From the NCBI GenBank assembly GCA_947164985.1, contig CAMUYI010000005.1:1-64000 (forward strand): a stretch of 64,000 bases of DNA. Direction: 5' to 3'. A model generated the notes under the pieces. That model saw nothing but the letters and a program-made list of their open reading frames with translations. It ran no database searches and had not been told where the DNA came from. Position numbers and translations under genes: made by a program. Positions 25,966 to 33,797 of this stretch are shown here, piece by piece. This stretch comes from an uncultured Bacteroidales bacterium. GTDB lineage: Bacteria; Bacteroidota; Bacteroidia; Bacteroidales; Paludibacteraceae. Position 1 is the stretch's first letter. Every line of letters starts with the position of its first letter.

Positions 25966-27294
25966 ATGCGCAAATATTTCAGCATATTTCTGCTCTTTTG
26001 TCTCATTTTTCTAACGAATTGTGAGCAAAAGACCACAACAACCCCTTCTTCCGTGGCTCAATTGTCCGCTTTCTCGTTTGCGGCAGTGGACTCGATACCG
26101 GGACTTGCAGCGGCTTCTTTCAAAGTGGAGGAACGACTCGATACCGGCTTGGTTTGGAATAAAGATTCTATGTTGTACGGCACCAAGCTGGACCGCGTAG
26201 TACCGCGTTTCACGTTTGCAACCACACCGGGTGCAGCCACACTCTTTTTCCCTGATACTACCGTTCAGTTGACCGGATACGACACGCTGGATTTCACCAA
26301 GACGCCGATCTATCTGACCATCCGTTCCCAGGATAATAAGAATACCAAGACCTATGAGATACGCGCTACGGTGCATCAGATGGATCCCGATCTATACACT
26401 TGGGAGCAACTGAACGCCGGCATCTATCCGCTGGATGACAGTGAACAACGGGTGGTAGAGTTAGGTTCGGACTTTGTCATGTTGACTTCGAACGGCTTTG
26501 AGATATATGCTATCCTTTCTGCGGATGGTGCTAACTGGTCCACACCGGCTATCACAACCGGTCTACCTGCCGGCACCAATGTACGTCAGATCATCTCGGA
26601 CGGCACCACCCTCTATTACGGTCAAGGCAATGCGGTATACACCTCCACCGATGCCATCCACTGGACGCAGAACAACGTCTCGGAAAATGTGGTCACGATG
26701 CTGATGCATTGGAATGACTTGGTATGGGTGCTCATACAGAATACCGGCTATCAGATAGCCACCTATGCCGGCGGCATACTGACGCCGACGGATCTTAAGC
26801 CGACCGACAACTTCCCCATCAGCGATTTTGCAGCGGTCACCTTCCGTAGTGCCAGTATGCGTGAGCGCGCGATGATAATAGGTGGTTTTGCCGAGAACGG
26901 TCAGAGCCTCAATACGCGCTGGAACATCGAATATGTGAAATACTCAGATAAGAGCGCCGGTGAATATCGCTTGGAAGAGTTCTCGATAGACCGACCGGCT
27001 TTTCAGAGCCTCACCGGCATCTCCGTCATCGACTATAATGACCAATTGTTGCTCTTCGGCGGCGTAGATGAGAACATGACTTATCTCGGACGGGATATCT
27101 TCATCTCCGAGAACGAAGGACTGAGTTGGATAGCAGCCGACACGGCTAAGAACCAACTGCCCGAGACGTATGGTGCACGGCAAAAACAGAGCGCTATCGT
27201 GCGCGATAACTATATCTATGTCTTCGGCGGACAAGACGGACAGCAGACCTACAGCGACGTCTATCGCGGCCGACTCAACTCGATTGATTGGTAA
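25966..27294 (+). CDS. Surface lipoprotein with Kelch-like propeller (DUF6242-like)
   Basis: 442 aa from ATG 25966 (MRKYFSIFLLFCLIFLTNC, lipobox LTNC); the track start reads through the promoter. After a short Thr/Ser linker there is an Ig-like segment (~35-135) and then a beta-propeller-like part with repeated IIGGFAENGQS, LLLFGGVDEN and IYVFGGQDGQQTYSDVYRG motifs. It matches my recollection of the DUF6242 lipoproteins of Bacteroidota; role unknown, probably outer-membrane ligand or glycan binding. It stands alone between the cyclo-ligase gene and pgk. Confidence 0.8.
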   Translation: MRKYFSIFLLFCLIFLTNCEQKTTTTPSSVAQLSAFSFAAVDSIPGLAAASFKVEERLDTGLVWNKDSMLYGTKLDRVVPRFTFATTPGAATLFFPDTTVQLTGYDTLDFTKTPIYLTIRSQDNKNTKTYEIRATVHQMDPDLYTWEQLNAGIYPLDDSEQRVVELGSDFVMLTSNGFEIYAILSADGANWSTPAITTGLPAGTNVRQIISDGTTLYYGQGNAVYTSTDAIHWTQNNVSENVVTMLMHWNDLVWVLIQNTGYQIATYAGGILTPTDLKPTDNFPISDFAAVTFRSASMRERAMIIGGFAENGQSLNTRWNIEYVKYSDKSAGEYRLEEFSIDRPAFQSLTGISVIDYNDQLLLFGGVDENMTYLGRDIFISENEGLSWIAADTAKNQLPETYGARQKQSAIVRDNYIYVFGGQDGQQTYSDVYRGRLNSIDW

Positions 27295-27322
27295 ACTAAC
27301 AACAAACTAAATATATAACATT

Positions 27323-28573
27323 ATGACTATCAAAGATTACAAATTCGCCGGCAAGAAGGCGATCGTACGTGTAGATTTCAACGTACCTCTGGATGAGAAT
27401 GGTAAGATCACAGACGACACCCGTATTCGCGGTGCTCTGCCTACCCTCAAGCACATCTTAGACGAAGGTGGTGCGCTCATCATCATGAGCCACATGGGTA
27501 AGCCGAAAGGTAAAGTAGATGCCAAATACAGCCTCAGCCAGATCGTTGACGCTGTAGCTGCTGCGCTGGGTCGTCCGGTACAGTTCGCAGAGGACTGCGC
27601 AAAGGCTGCAGACAAGGCTGCTGCCCTCAAGCCGGGTGAGGTACTGATGCTGGAGAACCTCCGTTTCTATCCGGAAGAGGAAGGCAAACCCGTAGGTATC
27701 GAGAAAGAAGATCCCGCTTACGAACCCGCTAAGAAAGAGATGAAGGCTCGTCAGAAAGAGTTCGCTAAGACGCTGGCAAGTTATGCTGACTGCTATGTCA
27801 TGGACGCATTCGGTACCGCACACCGCAAACATGCATCGACGGCTGTCATCGCTGACTATTTCGATGCAGACAACAAGATGCTGGGCTTCCTGATGGAGAA
27901 AGAGGTGGCAGCTGTAGATGCTATCCTCAAAGACATCAAACGTCCGTTCGTTGCCATCATGGGTGGTTCCAAAGTATCCTCCAAGATCGGTATCATCGAG
28001 AACCTGCTCGGCAAAGTAGATAAACTGATTCTCTGCGGCGGTATGACCTATACGTTCGCTAAGGCGCACGGCGGCGAGATCGGCGGTTCTATCGTAGAGC
28101 TCGACAAGCTGGATGTAGCATTAGGCGTAGAGGAGTTGGCTAAGAAGAACGGCGTAGAGCTCGTTCTCGCTCCGGATGCTATCTGCGCAGACAGTTTCAG
28201 CAACGACGCCAACCAGAAAGTATTCCCGTCCAACGCTATTCCTGAGGGTTGGGAAGGTCTGGATGCAGGTCCTGAGGCACAGAAGAACTTCGCTGCCGCT
28301 ATCAAGGGCGCCAAGACCATCCTCTGGAACGGTCCTGCCGGCGTATTCGAGTTCGATAATTTCTGCGACGGAAGCCGCGCTATCGGTAATGCGATTGCAG
28401 AGGCAACGGCAGAAGGCGCATTCTCGCTCATCGGCGGTGGTGACTCTGTCGCTTGCGTAAACAAGTTCGGTCTGGCAGATAAGGTTTCGTACATCTCTAC
28501 CGGTGGCGGTGCCCTCCTCGAAGCAATCGAGGGTAAGGTTCTCCCGGGTGTAGCAGCTATTAAAGGAGAATAA
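27323..28573 (+). CDS. pgk: Phosphoglycerate kinase
   Basis: 416 aa glycolytic enzyme transferring phosphate from 1,3-bisphosphoglycerate to ADP. Signatures: [94 protein letters not shown] and [13 protein letters not shown]. Full length with standard start. The DUF3127 gene begins three bases after its stop. Confidence 0.98.
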   Translation: MTIKDYKFAGKKAIVRVDFNVPLDENGKITDDTRIRGALPTLKHILDEGGALIIMSHMGKPKGKVDAKYSLSQIVDAVAAALGRPVQFAEDCAKAADKAAALKPGEVLMLENLRFYPEEEGKPVGIEKEDPAYEPAKKEMKARQKEFAKTLASYADCYVMDAFGTAHRKHASTAVIADYFDADNKMLGFLMEKEVAAVDAILKDIKRPFVAIMGGSKVSSKIGIIENLLGKVDKLILCGGMTYTFAKAHGGEIGGSIVELDKLDVALGVEELAKKNGVELVLAPDAICADSFSNDANQKVFPSNAIPEGWEGLDAGPEAQKNFAAAIKGAKTILWNGPAGVFEFDNFCDGSRAIGNAIAEATAEGAFSLIGGGDSVACVNKFGLADKVSYISTGGGALLEAIEGKVLPGVAAIKGE

Positions 28574-28576
28574 GGT

Positions 28577-28999
28577 ATGGAAGTAGTAGGAAAAATCATA
28601 CAAGTACTGCCTATGCAAGAAGGCGTAGGCCGTAACGGTAATCCCTGGAAACTGCAGGGCTACGTACTCGAGACCATCGAGAACTATCCGCGCAAGGTGC
28701 ATTTCGAGGTATTCGGCGAGGATCGCATTAAGAACAACCCTTGCGAGATCGATCAGATCGTAACGGTTAGTTTCGATATCGAGAGCCGCGAGTTCAACGG
28801 CCGTTGGTACACTTCTATCCGCGCATGGAAGATCCAGCAGGGTGATATGACCCAACAAGCTGCTGCAGCTCCTGCTGCCGCACCGGTAGCCGCTCCTGTA
28901 GCGCAGGCTGCTCCGGCCGCTCCGGCAGAGGTTGCGCCGACGAATGTGGATCCGTTTGATGCAACAGCCGGTGACGGCACCAGCGATCTGCCCTTCTAA
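28577..28999 (+). CDS. DUF3127 protein with SSB-like acidic tail
   Basis: 140 aa. The N-terminal ~90 residues (MEVVGKIIQVLPMQEGVGRNGNPWKLQGYVLET, VHFEVFGEDRI, VSFDIESREFNGRWYTSIRAWKI) form the small OB-like DUF3127 domain. An Ala/Pro linker (~93-120) leads to DATAGDGTSDLPF. This tail mimics the acidic C-terminal tip of single-stranded DNA binding protein (DDxPF), which recruits DNA repair partners. A DNA-binding or repair-linked role is inference. recO lies two genes downstream. Confidence 0.85.
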   Translation: MEVVGKIIQVLPMQEGVGRNGNPWKLQGYVLETIENYPRKVHFEVFGEDRIKNNPCEIDQIVTVSFDIESREFNGRWYTSIRAWKIQQGDMTQQAAAAPAAAPVAAPVAQAAPAAPAEVAPTNVDPFDATAGDGTSDLPF

Positions 29000-29922
29000 T
29001 GCGTAGATGGCTTAAAATAACGATACCAAGTCTCTTGTTAGCGGGTGGTGCAGTGATCTGCGCCATCCGCTGGCAGGCCTGGTTCGGAATGCCTGCCGAA
29101 CCCAAATGGAATGGTGAGACGGTAGATTATATTTTCCAATATCCAATATCCAATGCCCCATCACCGAGCACTTTTATTGTACTCGGCGACATCCACAGCC
29201 GTCTTAGCCGTGCGGACTATGACACGTTGGCGGCGCGCGTACCCCAAGCGGATGGTGTGATTCAGATTGGCGACTGGATGGATCGGGGGCAGAATTATTA
29301 CTACCAACTCTTGGTGCGCGAATGGACGAACAGCGATCTGAAGGATCTGCCTGTCATCGCCTGTCCGGGAAACCATGAGTACACCAAAGGGTTCAACAAA
29401 CAGCTCTCTCCCGTATGGGAGCATGCTTTTGCCCATCCGGACAACGGACCTGTGGGCGTTCCCGGTGCCAGTTATTACCTCGACCTGCCTTCGGTGCGGT
29501 TCATCGTCATTGATACCAACCCGCTGGTGCGCATGGTGCATCTCACCCGTACCCTCACTTGGTTGGAGGAAGCACTCAAGACGGCTGATGGACGTTTCAC
29601 CGTCGTGCTGATGCACCATCCGGTCCTGTCAGTAGGTAAAGGGCGAGCCAACGTATTGGTCTATAGCACATTCCGTTATACACTCAGCAAGGCCGACCTG
29701 GTGCTGGCCGGTCATGACCATAGTTACATGCGCCGCGCACCCTTCGTGGTGCTCAACACCGCCGGTAAGACAAAAAAACAGAAATACCACTACACCCCTG
29801 AAGTGACCGACACCGTCGCTGTGTATGGCATTCTTCAATCTTCAATCTCCAATCTTCAATTCAAGGTTTATCGTCTGAACGATAACACCTTGATCGATTC
29901 TCTCTATGTTAACCACGACTGA
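28999..29922 (+). CDS. Membrane-anchored metallophosphoesterase
   Basis: 307 aa. An N-terminal membrane segment (LKITIPSLLLAGGAVICAI) precedes a calcineurin-like domain with the full metal set: VLGDIHS, IQIGDWMDRG, CPGNHEYT, VVLMHHPVL and VLAGHDHSYM. The substrate is unknown. Two heptamer arrays encode FQYPISNAPSP before the first motif and LQSSISNLQF near the end, both in loops. It starts on the last base of the DUF3127 gene and overlaps recO by 17 bp. Confidence 0.9.
   Translation: MRRWLKITIPSLLLAGGAVICAIRWQAWFGMPAEPKWNGETVDYIFQYPISNAPSPSTFIVLGDIHSRLSRADYDTLAARVPQADGVIQIGDWMDRGQNYYYQLLVREWTNSDLKDLPVIACPGNHEYTKGFNKQLSPVWEHAFAHPDNGPVGVPGASYYLDLPSVRFIVIDTNPLVRMVHLTRTLTWLEEALKTADGRFTVVLMHHPVLSVGKGRANVLVYSTFRYTLSKADLVLAGHDHSYMRRAPFVVLNTAGKTKKQKYHYTPEVTDTVAVYGILQSSISNLQFKVYRLNDNTLIDSLYVNHD
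29136..29156. repeat. Heptamer array CCAATAT x3
   Basis: CCAATAT, CCAATAT, CCAATGC in the phosphoesterase gene encode QYPISNA. Confidence 0.85.
29833..29860. repeat. Heptamer array CTTCAAT x4
   Basis: CTTCAAT, CTTCAAT, CTCCAAT, CTTCAAT near the end of the phosphoesterase gene encode LQSSISNLQ. Confidence 0.9.
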
Positions 29923-30466
29923 TGCGATAGTATTGTCGCTTCAGCCGCATTCGGATAAAGCGCATATGCTCCACGCCTATACGCGCGCGGGTGGACGCGT
30001 TAATTATATGGTGTATGGCGTCGGAAAGAAGAACTCCGCCGAGAAATACAGTCCGTTGTCCGTGGTACAGTTAACGACTGATGATCGTTCGGTTCGTACT
30101 GCCCAATTGCTTTTTGTGCCATCAACCACCAATTCCGATCCTTACAAACGAACGATCGCTCTGTTTTTAGCCGAAGTGCTGTATCATGTGCTTCGCCATC
30201 CGATGCCCGATGAACCTATGTACGAATTTATCCGGCTATCGGTACAAGCATTGGATCAATCGGAAGAACCGCAGAATTTTCATCTGGCGTTTTTGGTCGG
30301 ATTAGCGGCAAAACTGGGTTTTGAGATGGAGAAAGAGATCGCTCTACCCCACTCCCGAAAGGAACGTCAGGAGGCACTTCAGACCTTATGCGAATATTTC
30401 GAAGAACATGTTGAAACATGGCAAACACCTCGTTCTTTGGACGTATTAATGGAGGTTTTTGATTAA
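29906..30466 (+). CDS. recO: DNA repair protein RecO, short form
   Basis: 186 aa, shorter than the usual ~240. RecO anneals single strands and, with RecR, loads RecA at gaps. The N-terminal OB domain is visible (MLTTTDAIVLSLQPHSDKAHMLHAYTRAGGRVNYMVYGV), then the helical domain (YKRTIALFLAEVLYHVLR, HLAFLVGLAAKLGFE). The zinc-finger cysteines of many RecO proteins are missing, as is much of the C-terminal part. It overlaps the phosphoesterase gene by 17 bp. Confidence 0.85.
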   Translation: MLTTTDAIVLSLQPHSDKAHMLHAYTRAGGRVNYMVYGVGKKNSAEKYSPLSVVQLTTDDRSVRTAQLLFVPSTTNSDPYKRTIALFLAEVLYHVLRHPMPDEPMYEFIRLSVQALDQSEEPQNFHLAFLVGLAAKLGFEMEKEIALPHSRKERQEALQTLCEYFEEHVETWQTPRSLDVLMEVFD

Positions 30467-30525
30467 AAAAAGCACATAAAAGCAAAAAAAGTGCGAAAAA
30501 ATTTGGTCATGTCAGATTTTTGTTG

Positions 30526-30533
30526 TAATTTTG
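30526..30533 (+). promoter_or_regulatory. -7 box of the rpmH promoter
   Basis: TAATTTTG at 30526-30533, with TTTGGTCATGTC near the -33 position. The leader of about 55 nt contains the hairpin GTTCTC-GTGA-GAGAAC (30558-30573), a candidate regulatory stem ahead of a ribosomal protein gene. Confidence 0.7.
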
Positions 30534-30591
30534 CACGCTTTTTTGACGTATAAACCCGTTCTCGTGAGAGAACCTAAATAATAATAAGACA

Positions 30592-30750
30592 ATGAAACGT
30601 ACATTTCAACCTTCCCAACGCAAGCGTCGTAACAAACACGGCTTCTTGGAGAGAATGACTACCGCTAATGGTCGTCGCGTATTGGCTGCACGCCGCGCTA
30701 AAGGTCGTAAGAAACTGACCGTTGCCGACGAGGGTCGCCACAAATTTTAA
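30592..30750 (+). CDS. rpmH: 50S ribosomal protein L34
   Basis: 52 aa, missing from the ORF track because it is short. [31 protein letters not shown] is the standard L34 sequence, rich in Arg and Lys, a structural part of the large ribosomal subunit. Its stop codon overlaps the rbfA start by one base (TAATG), so the two ribosome-related genes are coupled. Confidence 0.98.
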   Translation: MKRTFQPSQRKRRNKHGFLERMTTANGRRVLAARRAKGRKKLTVADEGRHKF

Positions 30751-31085
30751 TGGAGTCAACTAGACAACACAAGATCGCTCGTCTGATTCAAAAAGACATG
30801 AGCGACATTCTACTGCGTTACGCGCGCACACTACATGGAACATTGATTTCCGTAAGTGAAGTGCGCGTAACGCCTGATTTGTCTCTTGCCCACATTTATC
30901 TCTCCATCTTCCCGCAAGACAAAGTAGCGGCGACGATGAATGAGATTACTGAGAACACCCACCGTTTTCGCGGTGAGTTAGGGTCATTGGAGCGCCATCA
31001 ACTGCGTATAATTCCGGAAATAGTCTTCCATTTGGACGAGACCATCGATCGGATGGAACGCATTGATGAGTTGCTGCATGGCTAA
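30750..31085 (+). CDS. rbfA: Ribosome-binding factor A
   Basis: 111 aa KH-like protein that binds the 30S precursor and helps 16S rRNA 5'-end maturation. The segments HKIARLIQKDMSDILLR, SVSEVRVTPDLSLAHIYLSIF and LRIIPEIVFHLDETIDRMERIDELL match the family. It follows rpmH with a one-base overlap and overlaps the permease gene by 8 bp. Confidence 0.96.
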   Translation: MESTRQHKIARLIQKDMSDILLRYARTLHGTLISVSEVRVTPDLSLAHIYLSIFPQDKVAATMNEITENTHRFRGELGSLERHQLRIIPEIVFHLDETIDRMERIDELLHG

Positions 31086-32298
31086 ATTAGAACCCCATAT
31101 CGCTTTACGTTACCTTTTCTCGAAAAAAGGACACAATGCCATTAATATCGTATCCGGTATTAGTGCAGTTGCTGTTGCGGTCGTCACGGCTGCAATGATC
31201 TGCGTGCTGAGTGTGATGAACGGTTTCGGTACCATCGTCGAACATATGTTCTCGGAGTTCGATCCGGTGCTGTTGGTCGTACCTGCCGAAGGGCAGACGC
31301 TGCGCACCGATGCCGAACCGGTTCTTTCTTTATACGCGCGCGAGGACATCGAAGCCATCTCCATGCAACTGGAGCAAACGGCGCTTGTTCGGTATAAAGA
31401 GCATCAAATGCCGGCACGCGTCATGGGAGTCGATAGCCTTTTCACGGCTACCGCGCATATCGATTCGATCATCACCGATGGATTCTATTCCGTTTGGGAT
31501 GGAGCGTTTGAACGGGCGGTTTTAGGACGTGGTTTGGCGGCACAATTAGGGATGAATGCCCATTTCACAGGCGCGCTGCACCTGTACGCACCGGAAAGAA
31601 TCGGTCGCATCAACATGCTTCGTCCGGATAAGTCGCTCCGCCATGAGCATGCTTTCATCGCCGGCACGTTTGCTGTCAACCAGATCGAGTATGACGATCA
31701 ACTGATGCTCGTCTCCTTGCCGATGGCCCAACGCCTCTTCGGATACGACGAATATACGGCAAGTGCATTGAGAATCCAGCCGAAAGACAAATCACAAATC
31801 ACAAATCACAAATCTGAAATCTCCAAAACTTTAGGCTCTGCCTACAAAGTTTTGGATAGATACGAGCAACAGGCGGATTTTTTCCGCATCTTGCGTATTG
31901 AGAAATGGTTAACGGTGCTGCTGTTGGTCTTCATCCTCATCATCGCCAGCTTCAACGTTATCGGTTCGCTCTCCATGCTCATCATCGATAAGCGCGAAGA
32001 CATCCGTATCCTCTCGCATATGGGCGCAGACGAAGCGATGATACGTCGGATCTTCCTGTTCGAAGGATGGTTCATCTCTTCGCTCGGCACGCTCTCCGGC
32101 CTTATCCTCGGCGTACTCATCTGCCTTGGGCAACAACACTACGGTTGGCTCAAACTCGGTACAGGATCGGAATATATCATCTCCGCTTACCCTGTGCAGG
32201 TACAGCTTCCGGATATCGCCCTCGTGGCCGCTATCGTCCTGATTCTCGGTTTTGTAGCCGCATGGTATCCCGCACATAAAATACAAATAGACAAATGA
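31078..32298 (+). CDS. ABC transporter permease, LolC/LolE-type FtsX family
   Basis: 406 aa from ATG 31078 (MAKLEPHIALRYLFSKKGHNAINIVSGIS); the track TTG start is rejected. Four membrane segments are expected: ~24-46, ~275-300, ~320-345 and ~370-395, with a large periplasmic domain between the first two, as in MacB/LolE permeases that extract or export lipoproteins. GWFISSLGTLSGLILGV and AAWYPAHKIQ fit FtsX-like ends. A heptamer array encodes KSQITNHKSEISK in the periplasmic part. No ATPase gene is adjacent. Confidence 0.88.
   Translation: MAKLEPHIALRYLFSKKGHNAINIVSGISAVAVAVVTAAMICVLSVMNGFGTIVEHMFSEFDPVLLVVPAEGQTLRTDAEPVLSLYAREDIEAISMQLEQTALVRYKEHQMPARVMGVDSLFTATAHIDSIITDGFYSVWDGAFERAVLGRGLAAQLGMNAHFTGALHLYAPERIGRINMLRPDKSLRHEHAFIAGTFAVNQIEYDDQLMLVSLPMAQRLFGYDEYTASALRIQPKDKSQITNHKSEISKTLGSAYKVLDRYEQQADFFRILRIEKWLTVLLLVFILIIASFNVIGSLSMLIIDKREDIRILSHMGADEAMIRRIFLFEGWFISSLGTLSGLILGVLICLGQQHYGWLKLGTGSEYIISAYPVQVQLPDIALVAAIVLILGFVAAWYPAHKIQIDK
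31787..31821. repeat. Heptamer array ACAAATC x5
   Basis: Four ACAAATC units and a TGAAATC lie inside the permease gene and encode KSQITNHKSEIS. Confidence 0.95.
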
Positions 32299-32837
32299 AA
32301 AAGATTGCCTTATTTCTTGTAATAGCGCTCTGCGCAATGTCTTGCAATCAAACGACGCCTCTGCCGAAACAGGTTTATCCGGAGAGCTATACCACGGCCT
32401 ATCAGCAGATATTCGGTCATTGCTATGACTCGTTGCCGGACTTGGCGGTGGTAGCGCTGGATCTCTATTCCAAAGGACTTGATCTGGATAAAGATTCGCT
32501 CATTCGTGGAACGGGATACAATCTCTACCTCTCCGATATCTTCGTACCGGACTCTCTGCTCGAAGAAGGCGAATATATATCAATCACCAATAACCAATTA
32601 CCAATTACCGCTTTCACTTTCCTTCCCGGAAAGGACTACGGAGGTACGCCACACGGCATCTATCTGCTGACGATCGAGAATAGTAGCATCACTAAGATAC
32701 AGATCTTCGACTCGGGTTCGTTCGTCTATCGCAACGACAGCCTGCTATTCACGCTCTATTATACGAATGCCGAAGGCTATCCTGCCACCTATAACTGCAA
32801 TTTCTCGGGAACCCTCATCCCATGGGTAAAAAAATAA
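32295..32837 (+). CDS. Hypothetical lipoprotein
   Basis: 180 aa. MKKIALFLVIALCAMSC has a lipobox (AMSC) after a hydrophobic core. The mature part starts NQTTPLPKQVYPESYTTAYQQIFGHCYDSLPDLAVVALDLYSKG and seems globular, with no motif I recognise. A heptamer array encodes ISITNNQLPITAF. It overlaps the permease gene by 4 bp and xerD by 16 bp. Function unknown. Confidence 0.8.
   Translation: MKKIALFLVIALCAMSCNQTTPLPKQVYPESYTTAYQQIFGHCYDSLPDLAVVALDLYSKGLDLDKDSLIRGTGYNLYLSDIFVPDSLLEEGEYISITNNQLPITAFTFLPGKDYGGTPHGIYLLTIENSSITKIQIFDSGSFVYRNDSLLFTLYYTNAEGYPATYNCNFSGTLIPWVKK
32580..32607. repeat. Heptamer array CCAATTA x4
   Basis: Units TCAATCA, CCAATAA, CCAATTA, CCAATTA in the lipoprotein gene encode SITNNQLPI. 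Confidence 0.85.
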
Positions 32838-33733
32838 CATCCGATGAGCATCTCCGCCGCGAATACCATACCTGGTTGCGGTTGGAACGGGGCTACTCGC
32901 CCAATACCATCGAGGGATACGAGATGGATCTGGATAAACTGCGTACGTACGCGCAGGACAATGGTCTCGACATCGTTCATATGGATTTTGACCAGTTGCA
33001 AGCGTGCATCTATGCGCTCTGCAAGGATATGAAGTCGGAAGCCACACAGGCGCGCTTGTTGGCGGGTATCCATGCGTGGTTTCGTTTTCTGCTGTACAAA
33101 GATTATATCGAGCAGGACCCGTCCGAACTGCTGGAAGGGGCGAAGAAATCCAAACATCTGCCTACCGTGCTGACGCTGGATGAAGTGAATGCGATGATGG
33201 CGGCTATTGACCTCAGTTCGAATGAAGGGCATCGCAACCGCGCGATGCTGGAGATGCTATACGGGAGTGGACTGCGGGTAAGTGAGTTAGTCAACCTGCA
33301 ACTTAGTAAGATTTACCTTCACGAACATTACATGCTCATCGAAGGGAAGGGCTCCAAGCAACGCCTGGTGCCTATCTCGCCGGTAGCGGAGGAGTGGTTC
33401 GGTTACTGGATGCAGGAACGCGCCACCTGGCCGCTTAAGCCCGAATCGAAAGATATCGCGTTTGTCAACCGGTACGGTCGTCCTATGACTCGCGCGATGG
33501 TGTTTACTATCGTCAAACGTCTCTGCGCCGAAGCCGGCATCACCAAGACCGTTTCGCCGCATACACTCCGCCATTCGTTTGCAACCCATCTGCTGCAGAA
33601 CGGCGCGGACCTGCGTATCATCCAGCAGTTACTCGGTCATGAAGACCTCGCTACCACCGAGATCTACACCCACCTCAATGTGCAAGACCTCCGAAAAGCC
33701 ATCTTAGAATGTCATCCCGCGAATAAAGGTTAA
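32822..33733 (+). CDS. xerD: Tyrosine recombinase XerD
   Basis: 303 aa, normal length. It resolves chromosome dimers at dif with its partner, in the cytosol. A SAM-like N-terminal domain (YHTWLRLERGYSPNTIEGYEMDLDKL) precedes the catalytic domain with all active residues: GSGLRVSEL (Arg), IEGKGSKQR (Lys), SPHTLRHSFATHLL (His and Arg), LGHEDLATTEIYTH (His and Tyr). It lies among housekeeping genes with no attachment site, so it is the cellular Xer enzyme rather than a mobile integrase. Confidence 0.96.
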   Translation: MGKKITSDEHLRREYHTWLRLERGYSPNTIEGYEMDLDKLRTYAQDNGLDIVHMDFDQLQACIYALCKDMKSEATQARLLAGIHAWFRFLLYKDYIEQDPSELLEGAKKSKHLPTVLTLDEVNAMMAAIDLSSNEGHRNRAMLEMLYGSGLRVSELVNLQLSKIYLHEHYMLIEGKGSKQRLVPISPVAEEWFGYWMQERATWPLKPESKDIAFVNRYGRPMTRAMVFTIVKRLCAEAGITKTVSPHTLRHSFATHLLQNGADLRIIQQLLGHEDLATTEIYTHLNVQDLRKAILECHPANKG

Positions 33734-33797
33734 AGGTGAAAGATGAAAGGTGAAAGGACATATAAGGTGAAAGGTGAAAGGTTAAAGGGGAAAGGGA
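33725..33797. repeat. Heptamer arrays GGTGAAA across the xerD/DUF5686 junction
   Basis: Units related to AGGTGAA (AGATGAA, AGGTTAA, AGGGGAA and others), with one interruption, span the xerD stop and the first ~18 codons of the next gene (MKGERTYKVKGERLKGKG). Confidence 0.9.

Noticed and set aside
29906-30466. RecO as a broken gene because it is short
   Set aside because: The frame is intact, the N-terminal OB domain is complete and the gene is part of a tight overlapping run; a short lineage form is more likely.
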